Of a stretch of DNA of 26,795 nucleotides, positions 26,494 through 26,795 are shown piece by piece. Below the pieces are notes generated by a model, which ran no database searches, was not told where the DNA came from, and was given only the letters and a program-made list of their open reading frames with translations. This DNA comes from Stentor roeselii (taxonomy: Eukaryota > Ciliophora > Heterotrichea > Heterotrichida > Stentoridae). The stretch is from the NCBI GenBank assembly GCA_006503475.1, contig RSEH01000397.1, forward strand, positions 1-26,795, in the 5' to 3' direction. Numbering within the stretch: the first letter of the stretch is position 1; each line of letters opens with the position of its first letter. Made by a program: the position numbers and the translations under genes.

Positions 26494-26795
26494 CTACCAG
26501 TAATTCCTCTGATTATAATAATAGCTATTGTAATTATAAGCAGGATGAATCGCCATAACACTACTGTAAGTATTGTAATTCTGATTTTGAGGATAACTGG
26601 GATGCTGTGGGTACTGCGGATTTTGTGGATACTGAGCGTAACCATGCTGAACTGGCATAAAGTTATTCACGTAAGCAGGACCTGGCCTATTCACTTCAGC
26701 ATTTCCCGGCCCATTGATTGGTCCAGATCCAGGTTTAGTATTATGAATAGATCCAAAATTTTCTTCCTTACTAGCAAAGCTATCTTCTAAATTCG
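26494..26795 (-). CDS. C-terminal tail of a second OSCA/TMEM63-like paralogue, 5' part beyond window
   Basis: The minus-strand frame is open from the right edge to TAG at 26494, giving about 100 residues, with no ATG in the upstream part; GTG at 26694 is only an internal valine. The peptide (GPGNAEVNRPGPAYVNNFMP, then PQNPQYPQHPSYPQNQ and a final NYNSYYYNQRNYW) matches the tail of the full-length channel gene in composition, order (KPGPANVG / RPGPAYVN, VNNYLPAQ / VNNFMPVQ) and last residues. The two 3' coding ends are also clearly similar in DNA. The membrane part lies outside the window, so the channel identity is inferred from the paralogue. Confidence 0.78.
   Translation of the reverse strand, partial: NLEDSFASKEENFGSIHNTKPGSGPINGPGNAEVNRPGPAYVNNFMPVQHGYAQYPQNPQYPQHPSYPQNQNYNTYSSVMAIHPAYNYNSYYYNQRNYW

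Overview
The window is from a eukaryote with an unusually compact, AT-rich genome, most likely a heterotrich ciliate and probably Stentor or a close relative. Three things point that way. Two interrupted genes are repaired by removing exactly 15 nt (GTAA...AG, with A at position 10), which is the intron size known from Stentor and Blepharisma. TAA, TAG and TGA all end genes and none occurs inside a reading frame, so the code is standard; this fits Stentor and argues against Blepharisma. The gene content (TOG-array protein, tubulin polyglutamylase subunit, PMCA, OSCA/TMEM63-like channels, Sfi1-like W-repeat protein) suits a large ciliated contractile cell.

Layout, left to right. 1-5430 (+) is the C-terminal part of a giant protein of about 22 copies of a 69-72 residue W-centred repeat. 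The first 2520 bases are a higher-order array of four exact-length 630-bp (210-codon) units. Next come three minus-strand genes: a TBC-domain Rab GAP with an N-terminal MG..CC acylation motif (5510-6604), a four-TOG crescerin/TOGARAM homologue (6649-9729) and a secreted BPI/LBP-fold protein without cysteines (9823-11274). A MORN-repeat protein (11290-13050, +) starts only 15 bp from the BPI start, on the opposite strand.

A dense minus-strand run follows: an unrecognised basic protein (13179-14276), a spliced gene whose product looks like a free-standing dynein stalk with microtubule-binding head (14290-15249), a long coiled coil (15269-17005) and a PMCA-type Ca2+ ATPase (17166-20588). Gaps between the first three are only 13 and 19 bp. 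Then on the plus strand come a mitochondrial ICT1/MRPL58-type GGQ peptidyl-tRNA hydrolase (20987-21487, spliced) and TPGS2 (22069-22884). The right end holds an OSCA/TMEM63-like channel (23226-25973, -) and the 3' end of a tandem paralogue (26494 to the edge, -).

How the genes fit together: several products are likely to act on the ciliary or cortical microtubule cytoskeleton (TOGARAM, TPGS2, the stalk-like protein, perhaps the coiled coil and MORN proteins) and on calcium signalling or contraction (W-repeat giant, PMCA, OSCA-like channels). This theme is inferred from family knowledge; ciliate neighbours need not be functionally linked. The strongest candidates for something new are the 210-residue higher-order repeat protein, the detached dynein-stalk-like protein, the extreme gene packing and the repeated strand-composition switches inside genes.
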